This document shows positions 7,891 to 16,050 of a stretch of DNA of 64,000 bases, piece after piece (within the stretch, counting starts at the first letter, position 1; each line of letters starts with the position of its first letter). Source of the stretch: Anaerolineae bacterium. Its GTDB lineage: Bacteria > Chloroflexota > Anaerolineae > Aggregatilineales > UBA3940. The translations under genes were made by a program, and so were the position numbers. The notes under the pieces are model-generated. The model was not told where the DNA came from. It saw only the letters and a program-made list of their open reading frames with translations, and ran no database searches. Location: contig JAFGOY010000017.1 in assembly GCA_016926255.1 (NCBI GenBank), forward strand, positions 61,915 through 125,914, read 5' to 3'.

Positions 7891-8343
7891 ATGTCATGGA
7901 GAACGGCATTTGAAAACCTGGCGGCGATCAGCGTGACGGGGATCGCAACAAGCTACGATCTCGACGATCTGCCGAACGTGCTGCCCGCCGCCGAACTGCC
8001 CGCGCTGGTTCCGACCTTTCCGGAGAGTACCGGCATGCTGAACGAGGATCAGCAGGGGCTGTCGACGCTGACCTATGACGGCGCGGCGTGGCTCTCGACG
8101 CTGAGCGTCGACCACATGCTGTACTGGACTCCGGCCTGGTCGGATACCGGGCTGACGGGCGTGCTGCCCGACCTGATCGCCGCCGTCGACGATTACCTGG
8201 AGGCGGTCAGCGCCAAGGCCACGCTCGACGGGGCGCTCCATGCGCCGCTGGCGATCAGCCGGGTGCAGGTGGGGGTGTTCAGCTTCGCGGGGGTTCAGTA
8301 TTACGGGGTGCGCTTCCGTCACTGCTGGCAGCGGATCGTCTAG
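7891..8343 (+). CDS. Probable phage neck or tail-completion protein
   Basis: A protein of 150 residues with no family motif I can name with certainty. It begins MSWRTAFENLAAISVTGIATSYDLDDLP and has an alpha/beta pattern with a central helix TGLTGVLPDLIAAVDDYLEAV, ending in a hydrophobic YYGVRFRH strand. Position directly after a gp6-like connector and the similar length suggest a head-closure or tail-terminator protein. That is inference from gene order. A good ribosome site (aaaggaaga) precedes the ATG. Base composition matches the neighbouring capsid genes. Confidence 0.6.
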   Translation: MSWRTAFENLAAISVTGIATSYDLDDLPNVLPAAELPALVPTFPESTGMLNEDQQGLSTLTYDGAAWLSTLSVDHMLYWTPAWSDTGLTGVLPDLIAAVDDYLEAVSAKATLDGALHAPLAISRVQVGVFSFAGVQYYGVRFRHCWQRIV

Positions 8344-8400
8344 GCGGCGGCATAGCACAATCTAACCGGGATGCTTTTGCTTGAGAGCTGACGTATCTCA

Positions 8401-8456
8401 CCCAACGAGGGTGCCCACCGGAGGAGGGCAGGGACAAGCCCTGCCCCTACGAGATG
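8401..8456. repeat. Second intergenic repeat type (gcccctacgagat)
   Basis: Short palindrome gcaggg-acaag-ccctgc followed by ccctacgagatga. The tail cccctacgagatg recurs at 53404-53416 next to a ten-bp inverted repeat, suggesting a second dispersed intergenic family. Nothing else is visible in 8344-8543. Confidence 0.5.
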
Positions 8457-8543
8457 AGATCAGGGAAAAGAAGCTCTCGACAAAGTTGTTCAGTATTCAG
8501 ATAAAGAATCATCGTGTGAGGTTTTTACGTAAAGGAGAGGCCC

Positions 8544-10096
8544 ATGCCGAGGGCTGAATACACAATTGAGGTGGAGCTTGAATATAACACGTGGACGGAC
8601 ATCAGCGGGGACTGGCATACACCGGTACCGCTGATCATCGAGCGGGGGATCGAACCGGGGAAGCGGCTGGCGGGGATCGGCAGGCTGAGTTTCGCGCTGC
8701 ACAACCCCGACGGACGTTACACGCCCGGCCACACGAACCTGACATCGGGCTGCGGGTAAAAGCGAATGACGGGGCGAATACCTATCCGCTGTTCTACGGG
8801 CGGATCACGGCGATCACGCCGCAGCGATCCGCACAGAAAAACGACCGACATTCGCTTTACGTGACGATTATTGCCCAGGACGATATCGACTCGCTGAAGC
8901 GGGTGCCGGTCGGGGCATTCCCGCTGATGATCGACACGCAGGCGGGCGATCTCGCGGAGAGACTCATCAGCCGGGCATTTGTACCACCGGGACGGTTCGC
9001 CACCTGGCGGCTCGATCACCCGCAGGCGTGTGCATTGGGGGAGGGATCGACCCTCTCCGATGCGGATACCGGCGTCGATCTCGACGCGGGGCAGAGCATC
9101 TTTCCCTGGGCGGGCGATACCTGGATCGCCGATCTGCCGTGCCTGAATGCGCTGCGCGATGTCTGCCTGAGCGAATGGGGAACGTTTTACATTGCCGCCG
9201 ATGGGACGCCAACCTTCAAGGATCGGCATGCGCGGCCCAAACACGTCGACGCCGACGCCGAACTGAGTGCGCGGCTGGCCGGGCTGACCGTCGAGCAGGA
9301 GGCGGCGCGGATCGCCAACCGGATCGAGCTGACCGTCCACCCGCGCGAGGTATCGGACGAAACGGCGGTATTGTGGCAGGCCAACCACGACATCCAGATC
9401 AAACCCGGACAGGTGCGTGTCATCACCTGTCCCTTCTCCGATCCCGACCAGCAGGTCGCCCACATCGCAGGAGAAGACCTGATCGTCCCCGTGCCGGGCG
9501 TCGACTTCACCGCGACGGCGGGTACAGGTGATGGGGGCGCGGATGTGACCAACCAGGTGCAGATTGAAATGGCAGCAGGCGGAATGTCGGCGCGGTTGAC
9601 GCTGGCGTCGACCGCCGATGAGAAGATCGTCCGCATCCACGATTTACAGGTGCGCGGGAAACCGATCCGCACCTTCTACCCGGCGGCGGTGGCCGTCGAG
9701 GATGCGGTCAGTAAGGTGACAGTGGGGCGACACCTGCTCCAGATCGACCTGCCGTTTCAGGAAGACAGCACCGAGGCCGAAGACCTCGCCACGATGCTGA
9801 TCGCCAATCGCAAGGATGCTCATCCGTGGTTGGCGGTGACCGTCGAGGCGACGGCGGATGGCACACTGCTCACACACGCCCTTGCCCGTGATGCTGGCAG
9901 TCGTCTCCAGTTGACCGACCTCGACCTGGGACTGGACGAGGCCGCCTGCTTCGTGGATCACGTTCGCCACGAGGTGGAGCGTGGGGGAATATCCCACCGC
10001 GTGGTGTGGCGCACCAGTCCCGCCGATCTCGATCGCTACTGGGCGCTGGGTACGTCCCAGGCCCGGCTGGGCCAGTCGAACCGGCTGGCGTATTGA
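8544..10096 (+). pseudogene. Phage tail-tip or baseplate-like gene interrupted by a frameshift
   Basis: The first part, from ATG 8544 behind aaaggagagg, encodes MPRAEYTIEVELEYNTWTDI through DGRYTPGHTN and stops at 8757. The reading continues in the -1 frame from near 8745 with GLRVKANDGANTYPLFYGRI and runs to 10096. Joined, the product would be about 517 residues and resembles siphophage tail-tip proteins, which carry the same sequence of an N-terminal strand-rich domain, a PGxxN loop, then GLRV and YPLFYGRI. A one-base deletion, a sequencing error or programmed -1 frameshifting are all possible; I see no clear slippery heptamer. No tape-measure or tail-tube gene accompanies it. Confidence 0.65.
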
Positions 10097-10200
10097 TGTG
10101 AAGTTTTTGAGCAAACTTTTACAAAAATGTGTGGTTGTAGGGGCAAATGAACTTTAACAAATTAATGCGGTAACAGAAGCCTCTTTGATGAGCGAAGATC

Positions 10201-10321
10201 AACCCCCTTTGTCCCTTCGGGACATTTCCCCCACCCCCTTCGGCCGACCTGTGGTCGGCCACTTCCCCCTTTCAGGGGGCAGATATGGGGAAGTGGGTGA
10301 TCGCCCCCAAGCCTGGGGGCG
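10201..10321 (+). repeat. Dispersed repeat, copy C, with partial copy and extra hairpin
   Basis: 10201-10230 is a partial copy (acccccttt, ggacatttcccc). 10231-10284 is a full copy with both hairpins, ccgacc-tgt-ggtcgg and ccccct-ttc-aggggg. 10302-10321 is a separate seven-bp hairpin cgccccc/gggggcg. Together they occupy most of the 310-base gap before the holin-like gene. Confidence 0.75.
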
Positions 10322-10408
10322 TTGGCGCTGATTGGTATGGCCAGACGGTTACCGGATATTTTGTAAAGCAGTATAAGCCTCTGCAAATAGCCAAAAGGAG
10401 AGAAAACA

Positions 10409-10657
10409 ATGCTTAAGGAAAATAACCAACTGATGCCGATCATCGGGCCGATTCTGAATCTGCTGCGCAGCCGCAAGTTCATGGTCGCGCTGATGACGCT
10501 GATCGTCGACGTAGTCGTCGCGTATGTCCCGGCGATGGCAGAAGTGCAGGAGCCGCTGCTGGCTGTGTTCACCGCGATCGGACTGGCGCTGGTCGCCGCC
10601 ATCGCCTATGAGGATGCGGCCAGCACCACCAACGGCAGCAAGGAGACCGATCAATGA
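10409..10657 (+). CDS. Holin-like small membrane protein
   Basis: A protein of 82 residues. It has two hydrophobic segments (about residues 24-43 and 48-66) separated by a short charged turn, a basic patch LLRSRKF before the first segment, and a polar C-terminal tail. This is the plan of small phage holins and phage-associated membrane proteins. No endolysin lies beside it, so lysis function is unproved. The start follows aaaaggagag. Its stop overlaps the next start as ATGA. Confidence 0.6.
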   Translation: MLKENNQLMPIIGPILNLLRSRKFMVALMTLIVDVVVAYVPAMAEVQEPLLAVFTAIGLALVAAIAYEDAASTTNGSKETDQ

Positions 10658-11184
10658 CCTGGGTCGATCCCGAATCGCAGGACACCGGGGAGTTGATCAC
10701 CGCCGCGATCTGGAATCAGGATGTGGTTGCCAACACACAGTGGTTGAGAGACAACCTCCCCGGTGAAAAAAGCTGCTGGGTATATAACAGCAGTAATATT
10801 TCATGGCCGACCGCCTATGACACACTCGTCACGTTCAACTCCGAGTCGTGGGATACCGACTCGTTTCACAGCGTGGCATCGAATACCGACCGGCTGACAG
10901 CGCCGCAGGATGGCCTGTACCTGGTTGGGGCGATGCTGCACTTCAACCAGCCGGACAACTTCCAGGTGAAGGTGCTCAAAAATGGCAGCACCCAGGTCGG
11001 TGTTGGGACGGGCGGTGGTGCGACGAACTGGGGCGGCTTCATCGCCATAATCGTCGATATGGCGCAGGATGACTATGTCATCGTCAAGGGCCGCCACGAG
11101 GAAGGATCAACTCGGAGCATGGTGGCAAGCGGCAGCTACGGCATCGCTGCATTCATGGTGCTGATTGGAGCAAAACCGACATGA
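10654..11184 (+). CDS. Phage fibre-like protein with C1q/TNF-type jelly-roll domain
   Basis: A protein of 176 residues. The N-terminal 35 residues (WVDPESQDTGELITAAIWNQDVVANTQWLRDNL) are of a type often found at the head of phage tail-fibre or tip proteins. The rest reads as a beta-sandwich: FNSESWDTDSFHSV, LTAPQDGLYLVGAML, VKVLKNGSTQVGVG and the final YGIAAFMVLIGAK, the pattern of C1q-like trimeric domains. Such domains bind receptors at fibre ends. It is translationally coupled on both sides by ATGA overlaps. Confidence 0.6.
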   Translation: MTWVDPESQDTGELITAAIWNQDVVANTQWLRDNLPGEKSCWVYNSSNISWPTAYDTLVTFNSESWDTDSFHSVASNTDRLTAPQDGLYLVGAMLHFNQPDNFQVKVLKNGSTQVGVGTGGGATNWGGFIAIIVDMAQDDYVIVKGRHEEGSTRSMVASGSYGIAAFMVLIGAKPT

Positions 11185-11525
11185 CCACTCTAACCTATAC
11201 CGGAAAACCCGGCGACTTCAACCCGGCGGCAGCGCTTGACCGGCTGATCTTGCATGGGGTTGCCGTCGAGAACGTCACCCTGACGTTTGCCAACGACCGG
11301 TCGGCGGTGACCGTCTTCATCCACAATGACCCGGATTCAAGCATCCAGGCTGCCGTCGAAGCCGAGTTTACCAACCATGATCCATCGGTGCAGTCGACGC
11401 AGCAGCAGGCGACGGCGGAGAAGGAATCGAACCGCGTCTGGGCAACAGCGATCCTCGATGGCGTTGACGTGGGGACGCTGGACGATACACTCGCGGCGCT
11501 GGTCATCCTGATTCGTGAGGGGTAA
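11181..11525 (+). CDS. Small protein of the capsid module, function unknown
   Basis: A protein of 114 residues with no recognised family. It begins MTTLTYTGKPGDFNPAAALDRLILHGVAVENVTLTF, continues with a strand-rich section and ends in a helix LDDTLAALVILIREG. Its start overlaps the fibre-like gene stop by four bases (ATGA), so it belongs to the same operon. The operon terminator follows 23 bases after the stop. Confidence 0.6.
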   Translation: MTTLTYTGKPGDFNPAAALDRLILHGVAVENVTLTFANDRSAVTVFIHNDPDSSIQAAVEAEFTNHDPSVQSTQQQATAEKESNRVWATAILDGVDVGTLDDTLAALVILIREG

Positions 11526-11547
11526 TCAGTATAAGCCGCAAAAGAAG

Positions 11548-11586
11548 ACAGCCCTGCCGGTTCGGATCGACAGGGCTGTTATTTTC
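11548..11586 (+). terminator. Terminator of the capsid module
   Basis: Nine-bp perfect stem acagccctg/cagggctgt followed by ttatttt. It closes the run of + strand genes that begins at the SOS promoter. Confidence 0.85.
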
Positions 11587-11701
11587 AATAAACCAACTCC
11601 TGGTCTGGCATAATCGGTTGCGGGCAAAGTCATGAAGTTATAGTATCATAGTTGTAATGTTAATAAGCGATTGCTCGACAGATTTTCAGAGGAGATGGAA
11701 G

Positions 11702-12667
11702 TTGCGTAAATCACAGACCCTTATCATTGTTGTTGTCTCTGCCCTGTTCCTGGCTGTTTTAGCCTGCGGACCGACAGCAGGTGTCCAGGAAGCCGTCGAC
11801 GAAGCCATGGGCGAAGTCGAAGCGGCAGTAGAAGATGCCGGTGCGGTGGCTGAAGAAGTTGCTTCGGATGCCGAAGCGATGGTGGAGGAATCTACCGGTG
11901 ATACCGGTGCTCCTGCAGACCTTGGCGATGTCAACACCGACTGGGAGTCCGTTTTTGACAGCTACGAAATGCAGTATCTCATGACATTTGAAGGTGTCGA
12001 CGAGAACGACCAGCCGGTATCGATGGATATGAGCGGTTATATGGCCTACCAGAAAGACCCTCATGCAGAAAAGTTTGGCTTCGAGGGCACGGAGGCAGGG
12101 GAGTATTTCGCCAGCAGCATGACTGTGGTTGACGGGATGATGTACTCCGAAACCAATTTCGGTGGTGAGTCAACCTGTTTTGGCATGCCCGCCGAAGAAG
12201 AGGACACGGAAAGCTCTGCGAGCGATGATTTCGTCCCCGATGTTGGCGAGATGTTTGGCGAAGAAGAGGAGGACGAAGAACCGCCTCAGTTCAAGCTCAT
12301 CGACGCCAGTGATGATGTCAACGGTTTGCCAGCCGAACACTATCGCGCCGAGCATGTCACAACCGGCGGTATGAACGATGGCACCATCGACGTGTGGATT
12401 TCGAAAGAATACAACGTCATGCTCAAGTCGGCGATGATCGACGAGGGCCTCATCGAAGGCTTTGGCGATGGAACTCTCGAGGTTGTCATGGAGATACTCA
12501 CTGTCAACCAGGCAATCGACTTCACGCCACCGGCTGAATGTGAAGTCTTTGATCCGGATACAATGCTTGAAGGGCTGGAAGGTCTCGAAGACATGGAGGG
12601 GCTCGACCTGGAAGGGTTGGAGGACCTGGAAGGTCTGGAAGACCTGCTCACACCGCAGCCCGAATAA
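11702..12667 (+). CDS. Acidic lipoprotein, function unknown
   Basis: A protein of 321 residues if translation starts at TTG 11702, which lies six bases after agaggagat; the in-frame ATG at 11657 has no ribosome site and would add a polar extension before the signal peptide. The signal peptide ends in LAVLAC, a lipobox. An Ala/Glu helix-rich linker follows to about residue 75. The main domain (about 80-285) has alternating strands that resemble LolA/LppX-type lipid-binding shells, but this is a weak impression. The tail repeats L-E-G-L-E-D about four times. It converges on the kinase gene at a shared terminator. Confidence 0.7.
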   Translation: MRKSQTLIIVVVSALFLAVLACGPTAGVQEAVDEAMGEVEAAVEDAGAVAEEVASDAEAMVEESTGDTGAPADLGDVNTDWESVFDSYEMQYLMTFEGVDENDQPVSMDMSGYMAYQKDPHAEKFGFEGTEAGEYFASSMTVVDGMMYSETNFGGESTCFGMPAEEEDTESSASDDFVPDVGEMFGEEEEDEEPPQFKLIDASDDVNGLPAEHYRAEHVTTGGMNDGTIDVWISKEYNVMLKSAMIDEGLIEGFGDGTLEVVMEILTVNQAIDFTPPAECEVFDPDTMLEGLEGLEDMEGLDLEGLEDLEGLEDLLTPQPE

Positions 12668-12695
12668 ACCGTATTCGACAGCATGTAGTAAATCA

Positions 12696-12730
12696 AAAAG
12701 GCGGTCGCTTCTTGAATGCGACCGCCTTTT
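12696..12730. terminator. Bidirectional terminator
   Basis: Thirteen-bp stem aaaaggcggtcgc/gcgaccgcctttt with a nine-base loop and T-rich flanks on both strands, between convergent genes. Confidence 0.9.
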
Positions 12731-12745
12731 GCTTTTTCGATGAGG

Positions 12746-13894
12746 CTATCGGGAAAGCGGGAGCGTGAACCAGAACAGTGATCCATGCCCGACTTTGCTC
12801 TTGACCCCGATCTGCCCACCGTGCATCTCGATCAGCTTGCGGGCGATCCATAAGCCGACGCCGGAACTCTTCTCGCCGCCGGTCGCCTTGACCGAGAGGC
12901 GTGAGAACTCTTGGAACAACAGTGGGATTTCTTCCTCCGGGATGCCCGGCCCGGTATCGACCACTTCAAGAATAAGCTCACGATCCTGCCTGCGGGTGCG
13001 CACGCCGACCGTTGCCCCGCGCGGGCTGAACTTGATCGCATTGCTGACCAGGTTACTGATCACCTGCATCAGCCGGTCGGGGTCGCCGCTTGCCTCCGGC
13101 AGCGACGGCTCAAGCATCATCCGCACCTCGACCTCTTTCTCGTCCGCGTAGGCCTGATACTGATCCACCACCGATTCGGCCAGGATATTAAGCGAGACCG
13201 GCTGGAGGGTCATATCGATTTCGCCCGTGCGGATTTCCTGCAGGTCGAGGAAGTCGTTGACAATCGAGCGCATCACGCCGGAAGCGCCGCGCATCGTATT
13301 GATCAGTTTGTCGAAGTTATCGATCTCGGCCCCGGATTGTTCGTAGAACCGGTCTAAAAGGTCGATGCCCAGCACGATGTTGTTGAGGGGGTTGCGCAGG
13401 TCGTGGGCGGCGATCTGGAGGAATTTGTCTTTGAGGCTGCTCAGGTTGCTCAACTCGACGATGTCCATCTGGCGCTGGTCTTGCAGCCCCTTCATCTTTA
13501 GCTGCGTGCGCACCCTCGCCGAGAGCACCTCGTACTGGGGCGGCTTGGTGATGTAGTCGTTGGCTCCCAGGTCTAAACCCTGAACCACGTCGCTGACATC
13601 GCCGGAAGCAGTGACCATGATCACCGGCAGTTCTTCGGTGCCGGGGTTGGCCCGCAGCCGGTCAAGAAGCTGCATCCCGGTGATCTTCGGCATATTGACA
13701 TCCAGCAGCACGCAGTCGGGAGGATCGGCTTTCAGTGCTTCCAGACCGTCAAGCGGATCCGTGTAGTAATCGGCTGCATACCCCTCCAGCACCATCTGGC
13801 GTACCAGCACGTCACAGGTTTCGGGGCTGTCGTCGATGATGACGATCCGCCAGACCCGTTCTTCGCCGTTTTCGACCTGTTCGCCCATCTTCAC
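12746..13894 (-). CDS. Response regulator-histidine kinase hybrid
   Basis: A protein of 382 residues without membrane segments, so cytoplasmic. Residues 15-130 form a receiver domain with phospho-acceptor Asp65 in VLLDVNMP and the conserved Lys in ITKPP. A HisKA dimerisation helix follows with His164 in AAHDLRNPL. The HATPase domain has the N box NLVSNAIKFSP, G1 box DTGPGIP and G2 box SSGVGLWIA, and ends at residue 382. With a receiver at the front it probably takes phosphate from, or passes it to, another two-component protein. No partner gene is adjacent, so the signal is unknown. Confidence 0.92.
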   Translation of the reverse strand: MKMGEQVENGEERVWRIVIIDDSPETCDVLVRQMVLEGYAADYYTDPLDGLEALKADPPDCVLLDVNMPKITGMQLLDRLRANPGTEELPVIMVTASGDVSDVVQGLDLGANDYITKPPQYEVLSARVRTQLKMKGLQDQRQMDIVELSNLSSLKDKFLQIAAHDLRNPLNNIVLGIDLLDRFYEQSGAEIDNFDKLINTMRGASGVMRSIVNDFLDLQEIRTGEIDMTLQPVSLNILAESVVDQYQAYADEKEVEVRMMLEPSLPEASGDPDRLMQVISNLVSNAIKFSPRGATVGVRTRRQDRELILEVVDTGPGIPEEEIPLLFQEFSRLSVKATGGEKSSGVGLWIARKLIEMHGGQIGVKSKVGHGSLFWFTLPLSR

Positions 13895-14100
13895 GGCTTC
13901 CTCTCAATTATCGTTAGCTCAATAAATACGTTTCCGGTCGCTCATAGAGCAACCCGATTTTACAATAGCATAGCTGTCATGCAACTACAACCATCCTGCC
14001 CGATCTGGTATACAGGTGTAATCAATCCGTAACCGGTTGACGTGTCCCGGTGCCTGTGATACGCTGGGGGCCGGTCAACTATTCGCCAGGGGAGGATACA

Positions 14101-14220
14101 ATGGCTGTTTCAGGGATGGTCGTGATCGTCGTTGTGGTCGTCGCGGCAGTGGTCGTGCTGGGTGTGGTCGGTGCCCTGCTGGCAATCATCCTCGTGCGGA
14201 ATCAGAATCGGGATCGATAA
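14101..14220 (+). CDS. Single-span membrane micropeptide (39 residues)
   Basis: ATG at 14101 follows caggggaggata, a strong ribosome site. The product has a short start (MAVSGM), one transmembrane helix made mostly of Val/Ile/Leu/Ala from residue 7 to 32, and a polar tail RNQNRDR. It ends 40 bases before the SGNH hydrolase start and may share its transcript. Function unknown. Confidence 0.6.
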   Translation: MAVSGMVVIVVVVVAAVVVLGVVGALLAIILVRNQNRDR

Positions 14221-14260
14221 GGGTTACTCATCCACTCTTTATCACAGGAGAACCATACAA

Positions 14261-14944
14261 ATGAAGATCGGGTTTTTTGGCGACAGCCTGACCGAGGCGC
14301 TGCCCGGCGTCAATTATGTCGATATGGTTCGGGCAATGCTGCCCGACGACACGATCCACAATTACGGGAAAGCGGGCGACACGGTGATCACGCTCGACCG
14401 GCGCATCCGAAAGATCGAGATCGATGCACCGCTGGATGTCGCCGTGATCTGGATCGGCGTCAACGAGGTACTGCGCGAAGTGTCGGCGCTGTACCCGTTC
14501 TATAACGGGCTGCTGGGTGTCCCGCGATCCAGATCGCCGGAGGAATTTCGCTCGGTCTATACGGATGTGCTCGACTTTCTGGGTGGGCGGGCTACCCGGC
14601 TGATCGCCGCGCCGCCGGTGTTGATCGGCGAGAATCTCGACAACTCCTACTGCCACAGGCTGGCCGATCTCGCCGCCATCGAGAAGGAACTGATCGAGGC
14701 GCGGGCCGATGGCGATTACGTCGATCTCGCTGCGGTCTATCGCCAGGCGCTGGATGGCAGGCCGATCTCCGGCTACCTGCCGAGCAACGGGCTGCGAATA
14801 CTGCTCGACATCAGGCTGTCGGACGAGCAGATCGACGCGATGTCGGCGCGGCGCGGGCTGCACGTCACGCTTGATGGGGTTCACCTGAACAGCGTCGGGG
14901 CGCGGCTGGCAGCGGAGGCGTTCGTCGGGGCGATCAAGAAATGA
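14261..14944 (+). CDS. SGNH/GDSL-family hydrolase
   Basis: A protein of 227 residues. Block I is FFGDSLTE (catalytic Ser at residue 8). Block III appears as WIGVNEV, where Asn is an oxyanion-hole residue. Block V is DGVHLNSVG with the catalytic Asp and His. These lipases/esterases are often cytoplasmic when, as here, no signal peptide is present. The ATG at 14261 follows acaggagaa; an upstream in-frame ATG at 14132 lies inside the micropeptide gene. The substrate is not predictable. Confidence 0.9.
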   Translation: MKIGFFGDSLTEALPGVNYVDMVRAMLPDDTIHNYGKAGDTVITLDRRIRKIEIDAPLDVAVIWIGVNEVLREVSALYPFYNGLLGVPRSRSPEEFRSVYTDVLDFLGGRATRLIAAPPVLIGENLDNSYCHRLADLAAIEKELIEARADGDYVDLAAVYRQALDGRPISGYLPSNGLRILLDIRLSDEQIDAMSARRGLHVTLDGVHLNSVGARLAAEAFVGAIKK

Positions 14945-14965
14945 TCGATATTGAGCGTGACGGAG

Positions 14966-15011
14966 CACCCCCTCTATCGGACTATGTCCGCCATCTCCCC
15001 TACAGGGGGTG
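14966..15011. repeat. Divergent copy of the dispersed intergenic repeat
   Basis: caccccctctatcggac-tat-gtccg then catctcccctacagggggtgat: the same two-hairpin layout with changed bases, placed between convergent genes where it may act as a terminator. Confidence 0.6.
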
Positions 15012-15038
15012 ATCAGGAGGTAGGGTTCGAGATTACTG

Positions 15039-15986
15039 TCACTCATTCAATATAAAGGCTATCGCCCGGTCGAGTTTCTCTGACAGATCGGCGGGATACC
15101 AGTGTGCAATACCTTCGTTGATGATCGATTCGCAGGGGAGTCCGGCCTCTTTGAATGCGGCTTCCATCTCCTGGAGGGCAGGTACATCGCCGGACAATTC
15201 GCCTTCCATCAGCACGCCCCTGATTCCTCTCCGGGCGGCGTCATCGCAACATTCTTTTGAAAAGTCTTCGGGCTTGACGGGGCACAGGGCGATAAAGCCG
15301 ATGGCGGGGACAATGGCGTTCAGGGCGACATCGATCGCCGCCATGCCGCCGCCGGAAAAGCCGCTGACGATAGTCTTCTCCGTGTCGACCGGATGCTGTG
15401 CGATGACTTCATCATAGCACTGGCGGATGTCTGTTCGGAGTTGTCTATCGTCACCAATCCAGCCGTAGCCGGTGGAGGACAAAATGCGTGAGGACTGAAG
15501 ATAGACCACAATGAATCCACGCTTGAGCATCGCATCGGGCGGCCAGAAGTGGCGATGTATCTTCTTGTTGCCGATGCTGCCGCCGTGACCATGCATCGTA
15601 AGGATCAGAGGGTAGCGTTTCTCCGGTGTGTAATCGTTGGGCAGGAGAACTTCATACTCCATCTTCGTACGTTTCTGCGCTTCGTCGCGCAGGCGATCGT
15701 TCTCAGCCAGAATGGGCTCGGCCCCATCAAGCGTGCGGATCGGGTCCCAGCCTTCCCAGTCGAGGCCGAAGAAATAGCCCTGCTTCACACTCCGCTCGAT
15801 TGTTTCAAGGCATTTGTCGAACTGCTTCAACTCGCGGTAGCACGTCAGAATATAGGAAATGCTTTCGTAGGTGTACTCTGGAAATACTCCAATGGATTGT
15901 TCCAGCAGCGCAATCGCTTCGGTGTATCGACCAGCAATGAAAAGTTTGTCTGCTTTTTTGTCGTATGTCTCAAAGTAATCTGACAT
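15039..15986 (-). CDS. Alpha/beta hydrolase with N-terminal TPR-like region
   Basis: A protein of 315 residues. Residues 1-85 hold two TPR-like helical hairpins (DKLFIAGRYTEAIALLEQSI and an equivalent). The remainder is an alpha/beta hydrolase: LILTMHGHGG forms the oxyanion-hole strand, and VSGFSGGGMA is the nucleophile elbow with Ser. A late IAHWYP provides a probable catalytic His. It resembles esterases of the dienelactone hydrolase/PHB-depolymerase type. I use the ATG at 15986, which follows aggagatacc, instead of the in-frame ATG 42 bases upstream. It probably shares a transcript with the DUF692-like gene ahead of it. Confidence 0.82.
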   Translation of the reverse strand: MSDYFETYDKKADKLFIAGRYTEAIALLEQSIGVFPEYTYESISYILTCYRELKQFDKCLETIERSVKQGYFFGLDWEGWDPIRTLDGAEPILAENDRLRDEAQKRTKMEYEVLLPNDYTPEKRYPLILTMHGHGGSIGNKKIHRHFWPPDAMLKRGFIVVYLQSSRILSSTGYGWIGDDRQLRTDIRQCYDEVIAQHPVDTEKTIVSGFSGGGMAAIDVALNAIVPAIGFIALCPVKPEDFSKECCDDAARRGIRGVLMEGELSGDVPALQEMEAAFKEAGLPCESIINEGIAHWYPADLSEKLDRAIAFILNE

Positions 15987-16050
15987 GGGTATCTCCTGAT
16001 GAAGGTTCCGGATCATATAGGTTGACATATAGGCCAGCCAACCCCGTCAG

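Noticed and set aside
8730..8765. Programmed -1 frameshift in the tail-tip-like gene
   Set aside because: No X-XXY-YYZ heptamer and no clear downstream pseudoknot; kept as a frameshift of unknown origin.
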